Positions 5,924 through 6,035 of a stretch of DNA of 6,035 bases are shown in pieces; within the stretch, counting starts at the first letter, position 1; each line of letters opens with the position of its first letter. Under the pieces are notes generated by a model. That model was not told where the DNA came from and searched no databases. It worked only from the letters and a program-made list of their open reading frames with translations. Source of the DNA: an uncultured Oscillospiraceae bacterium (GTDB lineage: Bacteria > Bacillota > Clostridia > Oscillospirales > Oscillospiraceae); assembly GCA_934659415.1 (NCBI GenBank), contig CAKUHW010000067.1, forward strand, positions 1 through 6,035, read 5' to 3'. Both the position numbers and the translations under genes were made by a program.

Positions 5924-6035
5924 ATGAGCACACTGGAGCAGACGATCGGCGGGATCCGGTTCAAAAGTCCGCTGGTGATCGGCGCGGGGCCGCTGTCCGA
6001 CCGGGCAGACCTGATCCGGCGGGCGGCGGAGTGCG
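5924..6035 (+). CDS. Dihydroorotate dehydrogenase/PreA-like FMN oxidoreductase, N-terminal fragment
   Basis: Only 37 codons are present before the window ends. The ATG at 5924 follows GGGAG (5911-5915) by eight bases, with additional purine-rich sequence between. The protein begins MSTLEQTIGGIRFKSPLVIG and continues AGPLSDRADLIRRAAEC. This matches the first strand of the FMN-binding TIM barrel in the dihydroorotate dehydrogenase/PreA family, where a short G-[IV]-x-F-K-[NS]-P segment leads to a small-residue GAGP-type flavin contact and then a helix ending in A..G. Such enzymes reduce or oxidise a C=C bond in a pyrimidine-type ring. The fragment is short, so the subfamily cannot be set. It may be transcribed separately from the upstream genes, given the hairpin before it. 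Confidence 0.6.
   Translation, partial: MSTLEQTIGGIRFKSPLVIGAGPLSDRADLIRRAAEC

Noticed and set aside
4860..5927. 355-residue + strand frame overlapping the enolase-family gene
   Set aside because: It is out of frame with the catalytic motifs and rich in Gly/Arg/Ala/Pro. No ribosome site or family motif supports it.
4504..5964. 486-residue open frame on the - strand opposite the enolase-family gene
   Set aside because: It is antisense to a gene with complete catalytic residues, rich in Arg/Gly/His/Pro, and runs through both intergenic hairpins. It is a GC-driven shadow.
1..6035. tRNA, rRNA, CRISPR arrays or a complete insertion sequence
   Set aside because: No cloverleaf-like segment, regularly spaced direct repeats or transposase-like coding sequence was seen. 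Nearly all the window is occupied by the metabolic and transport genes.

Overview
The window is one strand of closely packed, GC-rich bacterial DNA, with every convincing gene on the + strand. Strong AGGAGG-type ribosome sites, short or overlapping gene junctions and heavy G/C third-position codon use suggest a high-GC anaerobic Firmicute, possibly a gut Oscillospiraceae-type Clostridium. That placement is an inference from style only; no phylogenetic marker gene is present.

Region 1 (1-3027) is the distal part of a branched-chain amino acid (HAAT/Liv) type ABC importer operon. It holds the C-terminal part of the LivH permease, the full LivM permease, and the ATPases LivG and LivF. The substrate-binding protein is not in view and presumably lies upstream. 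LivF has lost the Walker A lysine (GANGAGQST, Q44), and the livG/livF junction carries a slippery A3G8 tract.

Region 2 (3028-3155) is a 128-base intergenic stretch. It holds a 10-bp inverted repeat, a 10-bp perfect palindrome and a possible -10 box, so the downstream genes may have their own promoter.

Region 3 (3156-5745) encodes two enzymes about 19 bases apart. The first is a cyclic amidohydrolase of the dihydroorotase/allantoinase/hydantoinase superfamily with all metal ligands. The second is an enolase-superfamily enzyme that most resembles the L-rhamnonate dehydratase-like branch of the mandelate racemase group.

Region 4 (5746-5923) is a 178-base intergenic stretch with an 11-bp GC-rich hairpin that looks like a terminator. 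It is followed directly by an 84-base element of nested inverted repeats (14-bp outer arms, 10-bp middle arms). Region 5 (5924-6035) is the start of a protein resembling dihydroorotate dehydrogenase or the PreA subunit of dihydropyrimidine dehydrogenase.

Taken together, an importer, a ring-opening cyclic amidohydrolase, an enolase-superfamily enzyme and a DHOD/PreA-like flavoprotein suggest a catabolic cluster for an imported cyclic amide or ureide, possibly one carrying a carboxylate. The substrate cannot be read from the sequence, and the combination does not match a pathway I can name.
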